Shown: in pieces, positions 36,857 to 45,295 of the stretch | How the letters are laid out: each line of letters opens with the position of its first letter | How positions within the stretch are numbered: the stretch's first letter is position 1 | Assembly: GCA_028736075.1 (NCBI GenBank) | Contig: CP117875.1 | Location: forward strand, 2,418,001-2,482,000 | Length of the DNA stretch: 64,000 nucleotides | Direction: 5' to 3' | From: Chryseobacterium sp. KACC 21268 | GTDB taxonomy: Bacteria; Bacteroidota; Bacteroidia; Flavobacteriales; Weeksellaceae | Position numbers and translations under genes: made by a program | Notes under the pieces: generated by a model | The model's input: only the letters and a program-made list of their open reading frames with translations | The model's database searches: none | Told to the model about the DNA's origin: nothing

Positions 36857-37417
36857 TTATTCGATTAGACTTTTAAAATATCCTTTCGCATTATAAATAG
36901 AATCATTAGGCGTAAATTTGATTTCTAATTCAATTTTGCCATAGATACTATCTCCTTTTTTATAATTTGATTTGTTTAAAGTCAATCTCTGTTGTTTTAT
37001 GATATATGGTTCGGATTCTAAAAAATCAGAAGTAGAAACAACATCTGTATATGATTCTGCTGTTGTGTAAAAATAGTTTTTATACTTCAAAACATTGATA
37101 TTTACACCCGAAAAACCGTCTCCACTGTTGAATCTTAAAATTAGAAGATTTGGATATTTGGGGTTTAAGGTAGAATTAAAATTAGAACTTACAGTATCAC
37201 TTTTATTTTCAAATAGCGCAAAATCAGTTTTTACTTTTGCTGATTCAGAATTTATAAAAAAATTCTGAAATATTTTTTTGTCAAGAATTTTAATACCTTT
37301 TGATTTATTTATATTCTCATCATAACTTATTTTGTTCCATTTTGAAACAAAGTAAAGTACTCCTAAAACAGAAATAATAAGAATAAATAACAGTATAAGT
37401 TTAAGAATTCTTTTCAC
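36857..37417 (-). CDS. Hypothetical membrane-anchored protein
   Basis: I do not recognise this 186-residue protein. An N-terminal membrane helix (LKLILLFILIISVLGVLYFV) is followed by an extracytoplasmic, beta-rich part (NLLILRFNSGDGFSGVNINV, YKKGDSIYGKIELEIKFT). The end, DSIYNAKGYFKSLIE, resembles the tails of small flavobacterial secreted proteins. It sits between lolD and the transpeptidase gene on the same strand, with AT-rich base use. Confidence 0.6.
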   Translation of the reverse strand: MKRILKLILLFILIISVLGVLYFVSKWNKISYDENINKSKGIKILDKKIFQNFFINSESAKVKTDFALFENKSDTVSSNFNSTLNPKYPNLLILRFNSGDGFSGVNINVLKYKNYFYTTAESYTDVVSTSDFLESEPYIIKQQRLTLNKSNYKKGDSIYGKIELEIKFTPNDSIYNAKGYFKSLIE

Positions 37418-37435
37418 AAACTATCAATTGAATAT

Positions 37436-38104
37436 CTACAAAACAATCTGCCCATCCTTCATCACCAACTTCCTATCTGTACTTTCTGCCAATACGGAGT
37501 TGTGAGTCACAATCACAAAAGTCTGATGATATTTGTCCCGCAAATCGAAAAATAATTGATGAAGCGCATCAGCATTTTTGGAATCGAGATTTCCAGTTGG
37601 TTCATCTGCGTAGATGATTTTTGGGGAATTAATCAAAGCTCTCGCAACCGCAACTCTCTGAGATTCACCGCCAGAAAGTTGAGATGGTTTGTGGTGCAAT
37701 CGGCTGGCGATATTCAAATCTTCGAATAATGAATGTGCTTTTTCCAAAACTTCTTTCTCAGAAATTCCGCCAATTCTGGATGGCAAAAGAACATTTTCCA
37801 AAGCGGTAAACTCCGGCAACAATTGGTGATTCTGAAACACAAAACCAATATTCTTGTTCCTGAATTTAGACAATTCACGGTCTTTCATCTTCAGAAAACT
37901 GTTGCCATCCAAAGCGATGTCGGTTCCGTATTTATCTGGGTCAGACGGATTGTCCAAAGTACCCAAAATCTGAAGAAGCGTAGATTTTCCCGCGCCCGAT
38001 TCTCCAACAATGGAAACAACTTCTCCTGCCTTTATCGTGATGTCAACGCCTTTCAGAACTTCCAGAGTTCCGTAGAATTTATGTATGTTTTTTGCTCGAA
38101 TCAT
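37436..38104 (-). CDS. lolD: ABC transporter ATP-binding protein, LolD type
   Basis: This 222-residue ATPase has Walker A VGESGAGKSTLLQIL, Q-loop FVFQNHQLLPEFTALEN, signature LSGGESQRVAVARAL, Walker B IIYADEPTGNLD and the H-loop FVIVTHN. That set and the short length match the LolD/MacB class, which powers extraction of lipoproteins from the inner membrane with LolC/E or works with MacB-type permeases. No permease is adjacent, so the lolD name rests on similarity only. Short direct repeats (TTGCTTTTGGCTT) lie just upstream. Confidence 0.82.
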   Translation of the reverse strand: MIRAKNIHKFYGTLEVLKGVDITIKAGEVVSIVGESGAGKSTLLQILGTLDNPSDPDKYGTDIALDGNSFLKMKDRELSKFRNKNIGFVFQNHQLLPEFTALENVLLPSRIGGISEKEVLEKAHSLFEDLNIASRLHHKPSQLSGGESQRVAVARALINSPKIIYADEPTGNLDSKNADALHQLFFDLRDKYHQTFVIVTHNSVLAESTDRKLVMKDGQIVL

Positions 38105-38167
38105 AGTATTGCTTTTGGCTTGTAGCGAATTGCTTTTGGCTTTTTATAATATTAATTAAAAAATATC

Positions 38168-38301
38168 AACCACAAAAGTCACAAAAGTTTTTTTTTGTTT
38201 TCTAAGATTTCAAAAGTTCAAAAAAGCCTAATAACAATCTAATTCTTTTTTGTTCTTTTATAGAAATTAATTCCCCTAAATCCTTTGTGACTTTTGTGGT
38301 T
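38168..38301. repeat. Inverted repeat AACCACAAAAGTCAC ... GTGACTTTTGTGGTT
   Basis: Two 20-base arms (38168-38187 and 38282-38301) match as reverse complements at 19 of 20 positions, about 95 bases apart, in the spacer between lolD and the helicase gene. A third copy of the core is at 9336-9350. Probably a dispersed repeat pair. Confidence 0.7.
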
Positions 38302-38340
38302 ACAAATCAAACTCTTTTTGAATGTTTGCCTTTTTTTGTC

Positions 38341-40668
38341 TTAAATCTTCGTCAATTTAGCAAATTTCAGGATAAGATTTTTCTCGCCTTCATTTTTGAA
38401 AATTACTTTTGCTTTGATGTTTTGAGGGTCGGTTCCATCTAAAAATTCAACTGTTCCAACACCAAAACGGTCGTGTCGTACATTGTCTCCCACTTCGATG
38501 TCTTGCGAAGATTGCCCTGTAGGATTGATTATTTTTGCCGTTGCAACCGGTTTCAATTGTTTTGGAACTGGCGCGTTGATATTGCGTTCCAGCGTTTTCT
38601 TCTCCTCTTTCTTTTTGAAAAATCGAGGTTCGGAAGGCGTGTCATCGAAGATATTGGAATCGATACCGGAACGGTTGATGAATTTCAACTCATTCAAAGG
38701 ATTGATTAATTCAATATATTTTGAATCGATTTCGCTTAAAAATCTGGATGGTTCAGCATCGGTAATTTTTCCCCATTGAAATCTGGAAACGGCGTACGTG
38801 AAGAAAACTTCCTTCTCGGCTCTCGTCAAAGCTACGTAGAACAAACGTCTTTCTTCTTCCAATTCTTCCCTTGTGGACGAACTCATAAAACTTGGAAAGA
38901 GATTTTCTTCCAATCCAACCAAGTGAACCACAGGGAATTCCAAACCTTTTGACAAGTGAATGGTCATCAACGAAACTTTGTTCGTGTCGTCGTCCTTATC
39001 ATTTTGAGTATCAGAAGACAACGCAATATTTTCCATAAAATTGGACAAACTTGGGTCGCCGTCTTCAATCTGAATTTGTTCCTCGATAAAACCTTGCATC
39101 GAATTCAGCAATTCCTGAATATTCTCGACTCGCGAAATCCCTTCCGGCGTTTGGTCTTCCTTCAATAGCTTGATGAGTCCGCTTCGTTTAGCGACTTCCA
39201 TCGCAACATCGTAAACGTTATCGGTTTTCAACATCACCTGGAAGGCCTTTATCATTGCCCAGAAATCTCCGAGTTTTGTTAAAATTCCATTATTCAAGCC
39301 TAATTGTGGCGCATAAAATCCAAGATTGTCCAAAACCTGCGTTGTCGGAACATTCTGAGAATCTGCAAAAACAATCAGTTTATTTTGAGTCGTTTCACCA
39401 ATTCCTCTTGCCGGAAAATTTATGATTCTCGCCAAAGCTTCAGAGTCATTTTCATTAACCAAAAGTCTTAAGTAAGCCAGCAAATCCTTAACCTCTTTCC
39501 TTTGGTAGAAAGACAAACCACCGTAAACACGATACGGAATATTCTTTTTTCTCAACGCATCTTCAAATGCTCTGGTTTGAGAATTGGTTCTGTAAAGAAT
39601 TGCAAAGTCCGAGAAATGGCGTTGTTGCGTATTGTGTTTTTCGAAAATATTGGCAGAGACAAAGTTGGCCTCGTCCGCATCAGAAAGGCTTCGGTAAACT
39701 TTTATCTTTTCCCCGACTTCATTCTCACTGAAAACATTTTTCTTGAATTGCTGTAAATTTTTAGAAATCACGACATTTGCCGCGTCCACGATATTTTGCG
39801 TCGAACGGTAATTTTGTTCCAATGAAACCGTGACCGCATCGGGATAATCTTTTTTGAAATTCAAAATGTTGTAAATATTCGCGCCACGGAAAGAGTAAAT
39901 GGATTGTGCATCGTCTCCAACCACGCAAATATTTTCAAATTTTGAAGCCAAAGCCTTGACAATCAAATACTGAGAGTGATTCGTATCTTGGTACTCATCC
40001 ACCAAAATATATCGGAATCGGTCTTGATATTTTGCTAGAACTTCTGGAAATCTCGTCAATAATTCATTGGTTTTCAACAACAAATCATCAAAATCCATCG
40101 CACCGTTTCGGAAACAAGCTTCGACATATTTTTTATAAATCTCGCCAATCAATTTCATATTCGCCTTTTCATCGGATTCCATTAATTCCGGATTGTTGAA
40201 ATAAGCGTTAACTGTGATGAGATTATTTTTATACTGAGAAATTCTCGAAAGCACTTTCTTAGCTTTGTAAATATCAGAATCGATGTTCAAATCTTTGATG
40301 ACCTTCTTCATCACATTCAGTGCGTCCTGCATATCGTAAATCGTGAAGTTGGACGGATAACCGAGATGGTGACCTTCGCTTCTCAAAATCCTTGCAAAAA
40401 CCGAGTGAAAAGTTCCCATCCAAAGCGACTTTGCATCACTTGGACCTACGACTTTTGCGATACGCTCCTTCATTTCCTTCGCCGCTTTGTTGGTAAACGT
40501 CAACGACAAAATATTGAAAGGGTCTACGCCATTTTTTATCAGATGGGCAATCCGCATCGTGAGAACTCGGGTCTTGCCAGAACCTGCGCCTGCCAACACC
40601 ATCAACGGTCCTTGTAATGTGGTAACTGCCTCTAGCTGAGGCTCATTCAATCCTTTCAGATAATCCAT
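38341..40668 (-). CDS. UvrD/PcrA-type DNA helicase
   Basis: The 775-residue superfamily 1 helicase unwinds DNA 3'-5' in repair and replication restart. It has the Walker A LAGAGSGKTRVLTMR, motif Ia LSLTFTNKAAKEMKERI, Walker B ILVDEYQDTNHSQY, motif III CVVGDDAQSIYSFRGA and motifs V-VI VSLMTIHLSKGLEFPVV and VALTRAEKEVFFTY. The C-terminal tail (VGDNVRHDRFGVGTVEFLDG) is the Tudor-like domain of PcrA/UvrD, which contacts RNA polymerase. It is a stand-alone gene with repeats on its downstream side. Confidence 0.95.
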   Translation of the reverse strand: MDYLKGLNEPQLEAVTTLQGPLMVLAGAGSGKTRVLTMRIAHLIKNGVDPFNILSLTFTNKAAKEMKERIAKVVGPSDAKSLWMGTFHSVFARILRSEGHHLGYPSNFTIYDMQDALNVMKKVIKDLNIDSDIYKAKKVLSRISQYKNNLITVNAYFNNPELMESDEKANMKLIGEIYKKYVEACFRNGAMDFDDLLLKTNELLTRFPEVLAKYQDRFRYILVDEYQDTNHSQYLIVKALASKFENICVVGDDAQSIYSFRGANIYNILNFKKDYPDAVTVSLEQNYRSTQNIVDAANVVISKNLQQFKKNVFSENEVGEKIKVYRSLSDADEANFVSANIFEKHNTQQRHFSDFAILYRTNSQTRAFEDALRKKNIPYRVYGGLSFYQRKEVKDLLAYLRLLVNENDSEALARIINFPARGIGETTQNKLIVFADSQNVPTTQVLDNLGFYAPQLGLNNGILTKLGDFWAMIKAFQVMLKTDNVYDVAMEVAKRSGLIKLLKEDQTPEGISRVENIQELLNSMQGFIEEQIQIEDGDPSLSNFMENIALSSDTQNDKDDDTNKVSLMTIHLSKGLEFPVVHLVGLEENLFPSFMSSSTREELEEERRLFYVALTRAEKEVFFTYAVSRFQWGKITDAEPSRFLSEIDSKYIELINPLNELKFINRSGIDSNIFDDTPSEPRFFKKKEEKKTLERNINAPVPKQLKPVATAKIINPTGQSSQDIEVGDNVRHDRFGVGTVEFLDGTDPQNIKAKVIFKNEGEKNLILKFAKLTKI

Positions 40669-40777
40669 TCTATTCTCGAAATTTTAAGATAACAAAAATA
40701 GCGTTTTTTATGGAATTTCTTATTCACTATTTTCCCAAAACAATTTAACAAAACAGTCATTTATGCAGAAAAAAATA

Positions 40778-40785
40778 TACTTTTG
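40778..40785 (+). promoter_or_regulatory. Putative -7 box (TACTTTTG)
   Basis: TACTTTTG matches TAnnTTTG and lies 17 bases before the ATG at 40803. Confidence 0.55.
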
Positions 40786-40802
40786 TCAAAACTTCTAATA
40801 AT

Positions 40803-41618
40803 ATGAAAAAACTAATTATCCTATCATTTACTTTTTTATTTATTCTGGCTTGTAAATCAGATGATGACGTTGATAATACTAATGAAACACCGGTTCTTTT
40901 AACTAAATTCATCAAAAATGATTTTACTTATAATTTAAAATATGATGGGAATAAATTAGTGGAGGTTACAAGCAATCATAACTCTTATAAAAAAAGTTAT
41001 ACATATAATGGAAATCTGATTACTAAAATTACTGAATTTGAAGATTATAATTCTGATGGAACTGTTAATGAAACAGCTAATTTAGTTTATGAAAATGACA
41101 GATTAGTGTTGGTCACTGTAAACGGCATTACATCTACCAGCGATATACCTTACACGAGGACATTTAAATATTCGTACCCCAATCAAACTACAATTAATTG
41201 TACAAAAACATATAACTATACTTTCGCTGTTGCTAAAGATGAGTTAACTTACACTATTTCGAATGACAATGTTGTACAAGTAAAAGATAAATATTTTACT
41301 GATAATATTTTTTTAGGAGAGATTACGGTTAGTAATTCGTACGACGATAAAAAAGAACCTTACGCCAATATTCTTGGCTTCGATAAAATTAAATTATATA
41401 ATTATGAAACAGATAAATATCTTCGTGGTAGTAAAAATAATCTGCTAAAAGTGATGCAAACAAATGTTTCAGAAATTAATGGTACATCAAAATACAGGGT
41501 AGAATACTTTAATAGCTATAATTCTAATAATTATCCTATCCATATTATTGAAAAATATTTTTATTCAGATAATGAACCAGCAATTAATGATGTTACAAGC
41601 TACAGTTATAATCAATAA
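40803..41618 (+). CDS. Hypothetical lipoprotein with YD-like strands
   Basis: A 271-residue lipoprotein (signal MKKLIILSFTFLFILACKSD, Cys 17; the acidic SDDD after it fits a surface-export signal of Bacteroidetes). The mature part is a run of short strands of the type YDGNKLVEVTSN, YTYNGNLITKITEF and YENDRLVLVTVNG, as in RHS/YD-like sheets. Function unknown. Codon use is more AT-rich than that of the next gene. Confidence 0.7.
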   Translation: MKKLIILSFTFLFILACKSDDDVDNTNETPVLLTKFIKNDFTYNLKYDGNKLVEVTSNHNSYKKSYTYNGNLITKITEFEDYNSDGTVNETANLVYENDRLVLVTVNGITSTSDIPYTRTFKYSYPNQTTINCTKTYNYTFAVAKDELTYTISNDNVVQVKDKYFTDNIFLGEITVSNSYDDKKEPYANILGFDKIKLYNYETDKYLRGSKNNLLKVMQTNVSEINGTSKYRVEYFNSYNSNNYPIHIIEKYFYSDNEPAINDVTSYSYNQ

Positions 41619-41627
41619 AACCAAAAC

Positions 41628-42713
41628 TTGAAATCCGACTATCTTAAAAACGAGCTTCTCTCCTTTTTCAAATTAAAACCTTCACCGAGAAGCTGGCACA
41701 TTCCTTTTCTTGCGGGACTTGCGGTTGGAATCCCGTTGATGTTTGGCTACTTTTTGGGCGACATCAGGTCTGCGCTCACAGCGAGTCTTGCAGGATTGGT
41801 CATCATTTATATTCCCAGCAACAGTGGATTTATCGAAACGATGATGAAGATGTTTGTCTGCTCGTTTGGGATGATTATTTCGTACAGTTTGGGCTTGGCG
41901 TTTAGTTTTAATCTTTGGATTGCATCTTTGGTTTTTGGGATTTTATCGATGGTTGCTTACTTTGTTGCAAGATATTTTAATCTAAAACCACCTGGAAGTT
42001 TTTTCTTTATAATGATGGCCTCAATGGCGATTGGACTTCCACACGCGCCGGAATTGATTCCAAAACGAGTTGGGATTTTCACAATTGGAACTTTGAGTGC
42101 TTGTCTTATTTGTTTGATTTACAGTTTGTTGATTTCAAAAAAGGAATTAAATAAAAATGTTACCACTTTTAATATCAATCCTTATGTCAATCTCGTAGAA
42201 TCCTTTATCATCGGGATTTGTATGTTGGTTTCGGTGTTTGTGGGTAAGTTTTTCAATCTAGATTATCCGTATTGGATTCCGATTTCCAGTTTGGCAGTTT
42301 TGCAAGGTGTAAATAGCTATCACATCTGGAAACGCGGTCTTCATAGGATTATCGGGACAACCATCGGACTTGGAATTGCGTGGTTGATTTTCTCTTACGT
42401 CACGTCTTCCCTATGGATTTGCATTTGCATCATCACGCTTCAAATTATCGTCGAAATATTAATCACAAGACATTACGCTTTGGCCGTGATGTTTCTCACA
42501 CCAATGGGAATTCTACTCGCCGAAACCGGAAGCTCTACTTCACTTGAACCCGATTACTTATTGCAAATGAGGTTTTTAGAAATTTTAATTGGAAGCGCAA
42601 TTGGTTGCATCGGCGGTTGGTTTTTGTTTAATGAAAGAATCAGATTCAATTCCATCAAACATTTGAGAAGGTCGAAAGTGGTTTTGAGAAAGAGTTTCCA
42701 GAGAGCGAAATAA
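41628..42713 (+). CDS. FUSC-family membrane protein
   Basis: This 361-residue protein has two sets of membrane helices separated by a loop, the FUSC (fusaric acid/aromatic acid exporter-like) layout. The first set includes IPFLAGLAVGIPLMFGYFLG and ASLAGLVIIYIPSNSGFIET, the second YWIPISSLAVLQGVNSYHIW, GTTIGLGIAWLIFSYVT and HYALAVMFLTPMGILLAE. The start is a TTG (LKSDYLK becomes MKSDYLK); no in-frame ATG exists before the first helix. It begins 10 bases after the lipoprotein stop. The exported compound is unknown. Confidence 0.85.
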   Translation: MKSDYLKNELLSFFKLKPSPRSWHIPFLAGLAVGIPLMFGYFLGDIRSALTASLAGLVIIYIPSNSGFIETMMKMFVCSFGMIISYSLGLAFSFNLWIASLVFGILSMVAYFVARYFNLKPPGSFFFIMMASMAIGLPHAPELIPKRVGIFTIGTLSACLICLIYSLLISKKELNKNVTTFNINPYVNLVESFIIGICMLVSVFVGKFFNLDYPYWIPISSLAVLQGVNSYHIWKRGLHRIIGTTIGLGIAWLIFSYVTSSLWICICIITLQIIVEILITRHYALAVMFLTPMGILLAETGSSTSLEPDYLLQMRFLEILIGSAIGCIGGWFLFNERIRFNSIKHLRRSKVVLRKSFQRAK

Positions 42714-42716
42714 GCT

Positions 42717-43070
42717 TTAATGCATCGTGGCAATGTAAGCGAAAAGACACAAAACCGTCACGACCGCGAGAACTATTATCATATTATTAGCATCGGCCAA
42801 GTCGTTTTTGTTTTGCTTTCTTAAGTTTTTTGCCTCCGCAATCATAATTCCAAACCACGCAACCACAATTGCAAGCGCTAGAATAGCAAGACCAATTTCT
42901 CCACCAAGCGCGGCGACAAACAAAATCCCAAGCGTCAGAACCGATGCAATGATTAGAATCACGACTCTTACAATACTGTGAACCAACACGTTTTGCTTTT
43001 GAACGGGAAGATTTGAAATCACTTTTTTATCTTCCTTGATATCGAACAATTCATTAAATTCCTCGTTCAT
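42717..43070 (-). CDS. Small membrane protein of unknown function
   Basis: A 117-residue protein with a polar N-terminus (EEFNELFDIKEDKKVI) and three helices: VRVVILIIASVLTLGILF, GLAILALAIVVAWFGIMI and NNMIIVLAVVTVLCLFAYI. No known family could be named. It is separated from the 61-residue membrane protein gene by one base, so they are probably translated together. Confidence 0.6.
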   Translation of the reverse strand: MNEEFNELFDIKEDKKVISNLPVQKQNVLVHSIVRVVILIIASVLTLGILFVAALGGEIGLAILALAIVVAWFGIMIAEAKNLRKQNKNDLADANNMIIVLAVVTVLCLFAYIATMH

Positions 43071-43071
43071 A

Positions 43072-43257
43072 TCACTTCTGTTTTTGATACAATTTGATGA
43101 AAAAAGAAGTAAGTCCTGCGTAGGCCAAAATCTGTAAAATATTGGTTACCAGATAGACATTCTCTGAAAAACCATAGCGCTGGAACATATACGCCAATTG
43201 AATTAAAGTCAAGGTGATAAGGGAAACAACTGCTATTAAAGTGTAATTTTTCATCAA
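43072..43257 (-). CDS. Small two-helix membrane protein
   Basis: This 61-residue protein has two membrane helices (YTLIAVVSLITLTLIQLAYMF and NILQILAYAGLTSFFIKLY) and a short basic tail. It is small but keeps a clean reading frame and fits tightly between two minus-strand genes. Function unknown. Confidence 0.55.
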   Translation of the reverse strand: MMKNYTLIAVVSLITLTLIQLAYMFQRYGFSENVYLVTNILQILAYAGLTSFFIKLYQKQK

Positions 43258-43268
43258 TGTAATTTTAA

Positions 43269-44312
43269 TTAAAGATTTTCAACGAGTAAGTTAAGTTTTT
43301 TAGAAATTGTTTCTTTCGAATAATCGCTGAAATCAAATGTAAGGTTTTTTACTTCAGAAAACTGTGACTGCAAATCTTTTTTCTCTTCGATAATAAATTC
43401 TAAATCTGAAGGATAAGTTGAAGGAAAAATAGCCGGTTTTCCATATTTGATGGCATCGCCGATATTTCCGCTGATTTTAGTTTTTCCATAGATTTCCTTG
43501 ACTGAAAAGGATTCAGTTTCGGTTTGAATGGGACAATATAAAACGTCCGATTTCATCATACATTTATTAAATTCTTCTTGTTTTAATTTTTCTTCAAAAT
43601 ATTGAATTTTAACAAATTGAGGGATTTCAGTAGAAATTTGATTTAATCTTTCCAATTCTTCTCCAGAAGCTTTTCCAAGAAAAATAATTTCGTAATTTAG
43701 ATTGATATCTTCGAAGTTTTTCAACTTTTCAAAGAACGAATAATAATCTCTCCTACTCTGCGAAACTGCACCAGGAACGACAATTTTAATTAAATCTTGT
43801 TGCGAATTTCCAGAAGTAAATTGATTAAAATAAATTGGCAGAAATTTCAGATGATTTTGTTTCGACATCAATGCATCAATTCCCAAAAGATATTTTGCCC
43901 TTTGATAAACTTTGGATGATTCCAAAAGTCCTTCTTTCAGGAATAATTTGAGTCTATATTGTTGGTCTTTTTTGAAAATACTTTTGAATAATTCCCATCT
44001 CGAAGCTTTTGTAAAGTTCAGATTATGAACTACAATCGCAGTTTTATATTTCTTGCCAATCGCCTTATAAAAATTGAAATGCCGATGAACGGTCCCAATG
44101 ATTATCAAATCATAGTTTTTCTTTTTCAAGACTTCCAATAGTTCAGAATAATCTGTGAGGAAAATGTTGTGACCTTCAAGTTTTAATAATTTGAAAACCT
44201 TCTCGGAGAAGTAGAAATCCACAGAAATCTCACTTGAATTTTTCGTTAATTCGAAAAAATTGTTAACCAATTCGGCGTGTGTATCGAGTTCTATGTAAGC
44301 GATTTTCTTCAT
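43269..44312 (-). CDS. Probable GT-B-type glycosyltransferase
   Basis: I take the ATG at 44312 (MKKIAYIELD), giving 347 residues and a 4-base ATGA overlap with the GT2 gene upstream. The N-terminal half is a Rossmann-like lobe (VDFYFSEKVFKLL, YDLIIIGTVHRHFNFYK). The C-terminal half, IKIVVPGAVSQSRRDYYSFF, INLNYEIIFLGKASGEEL, SDVLYCPIQTETESFSVKEI and GDAIKYGKPAIFPSTYP, looks like a GT-B donor-binding lobe. The sugar is unknown. It belongs to a three-gene surface-glycan type cluster. Confidence 0.65.
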   Translation of the reverse strand: MKKIAYIELDTHAELVNNFFELTKNSSEISVDFYFSEKVFKLLKLEGHNIFLTDYSELLEVLKKKNYDLIIIGTVHRHFNFYKAIGKKYKTAIVVHNLNFTKASRWELFKSIFKKDQQYRLKLFLKEGLLESSKVYQRAKYLLGIDALMSKQNHLKFLPIYFNQFTSGNSQQDLIKIVVPGAVSQSRRDYYSFFEKLKNFEDINLNYEIIFLGKASGEELERLNQISTEIPQFVKIQYFEEKLKQEEFNKCMMKSDVLYCPIQTETESFSVKEIYGKTKISGNIGDAIKYGKPAIFPSTYPSDLEFIIEEKKDLQSQFSEVKNLTFDFSDYSKETISKKLNLLVENL

Positions 44313-45220
44313 AATCCGAAGTTTTTGAAGAACTCTTTCCAACGTAGGTTTCGGATAAAATTAATTTCCTCTTTGTTCAATTCCCGTTTTTCATTTTGTT
44401 TCAAAAAAGAATTAATCGTTGTGAAAAACTCTTTCGCAGAACGATTTTTAAAAGAAGATTTAGCTGAAGAAATCATCGCCAGAGGCAAACTCAAGCCAAT
44501 ATTGTAAAAATACTGTCCAAGTTTTTCCGCTTTCTGGTCTTTGTATTTATAAGCTGTCGGGCGCAAATGTTTGACCCAAATATCTTTGATAGTCACCACT
44601 TCCCAACCGTGTTTTTTCGCCAGCAAGACATCCAGATTGTCCCAGCCCAAAACGGGCCGAAGTCCATTCATCGCTTCAAAACATTCCTTCCTGTAAGCTT
44701 TTATCGGACCTCTAACGTGATTTTTGGAAGACAGATTTTCGAAAACCCAATCGTGATTTTTATTACTGAAATCGAAGAGATTTTCGCTCGGCAATTTCAG
44801 ATTTTTAATTTGTGGATTTTGCTTGTAATTTCTGATGTAAACCAAGCCGGAAACCAATCCAGCTTTAGGATTTTCCTCAAAAACCTGATTGACTTTTTCA
44901 AGGTAATTTCTTGGAAAAACAATGTCTGCATCATACTTACAAATCACATCAAAACCTTTCCAATCCACAGATTCCAAACCCTTGTTAAAAGACCGCACCA
45001 CTTTTGCACCAGGCTGATGTTCAGAAGTTTGGAGATTTAAAAGTTGGAAATTAGAAGTTTGAAGTTGGAAGTTTTCTACGATTTCTTTGGTCTTGTCGGT
45101 AGAACCATCATTCACAACCACACAGGTAAAGTCCTGAAAACTCTGCTTTTGCAAAGATTCCAAACACGAAGCAATGCTCTGTTCTTCGTTGTGCGCAGGA
45201 ATGATGATGAGAAATTTCAA
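44309..45220 (-). CDS. Family 2 glycosyltransferase
   Basis: This 303-residue GT-A enzyme starts FLIIIPAHNEEQSIASCLES and has VVVNDGSTDKTKEIVEN and the DXD-like CKYDADIVFPRNYLEKVN. It should add a sugar from a nucleotide donor to a lipid or polysaccharide at the inner membrane. Residues about 51-69 (FQLQTSNFQLLNLQTSEHQ) look like a translated intergenic repeat inserted between two family segments, encoded by near-tandem AAGTTTGAAGTTGGAAG units at 45014-45074. The frame is intact. It overlaps the next gene by four bases. Confidence 0.88.
   Translation of the reverse strand: MKFLIIIPAHNEEQSIASCLESLQKQSFQDFTCVVVNDGSTDKTKEIVENFQLQTSNFQLLNLQTSEHQPGAKVVRSFNKGLESVDWKGFDVICKYDADIVFPRNYLEKVNQVFEENPKAGLVSGLVYIRNYKQNPQIKNLKLPSENLFDFSNKNHDWVFENLSSKNHVRGPIKAYRKECFEAMNGLRPVLGWDNLDVLLAKKHGWEVVTIKDIWVKHLRPTAYKYKDQKAEKLGQYFYNIGLSLPLAMISSAKSSFKNRSAKEFFTTINSFLKQNEKRELNKEEINFIRNLRWKEFFKNFGL
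45014..45074. repeat. Short direct repeats inside the GT2 gene
   Basis: Units such as AGAAGTTTGGAGATT, AAAAGTTGGAAATT and AGAAGTTTGAAGTTGGAAG follow each other. They keep the reading frame and add about 19 residues rich in Gln, Leu, Thr and Ser to the protein. Confidence 0.65.
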
Positions 45221-45246
45221 ATTGGTTGATAGTTGTTAGTTGATGG

Positions 45247-45290
45247 TTGTCAGGCTGAGGCGAAGTTTATCCTGAGCTTGTCGAAGGGAA
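45247..45290. repeat. GTCAGGCTGAGGCGAAG ... CTGAGCTTGTCGAAGG repeat
   Basis: The spacer before the methyltransferase gene end holds GTCAGGCTGAGGCGAAG and TCCTGAGCTTGTCGAAGG, members of the family seen at 33143 and 49165-49680. Confidence 0.55.
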
Positions 45291-45295
45291 GCTTT

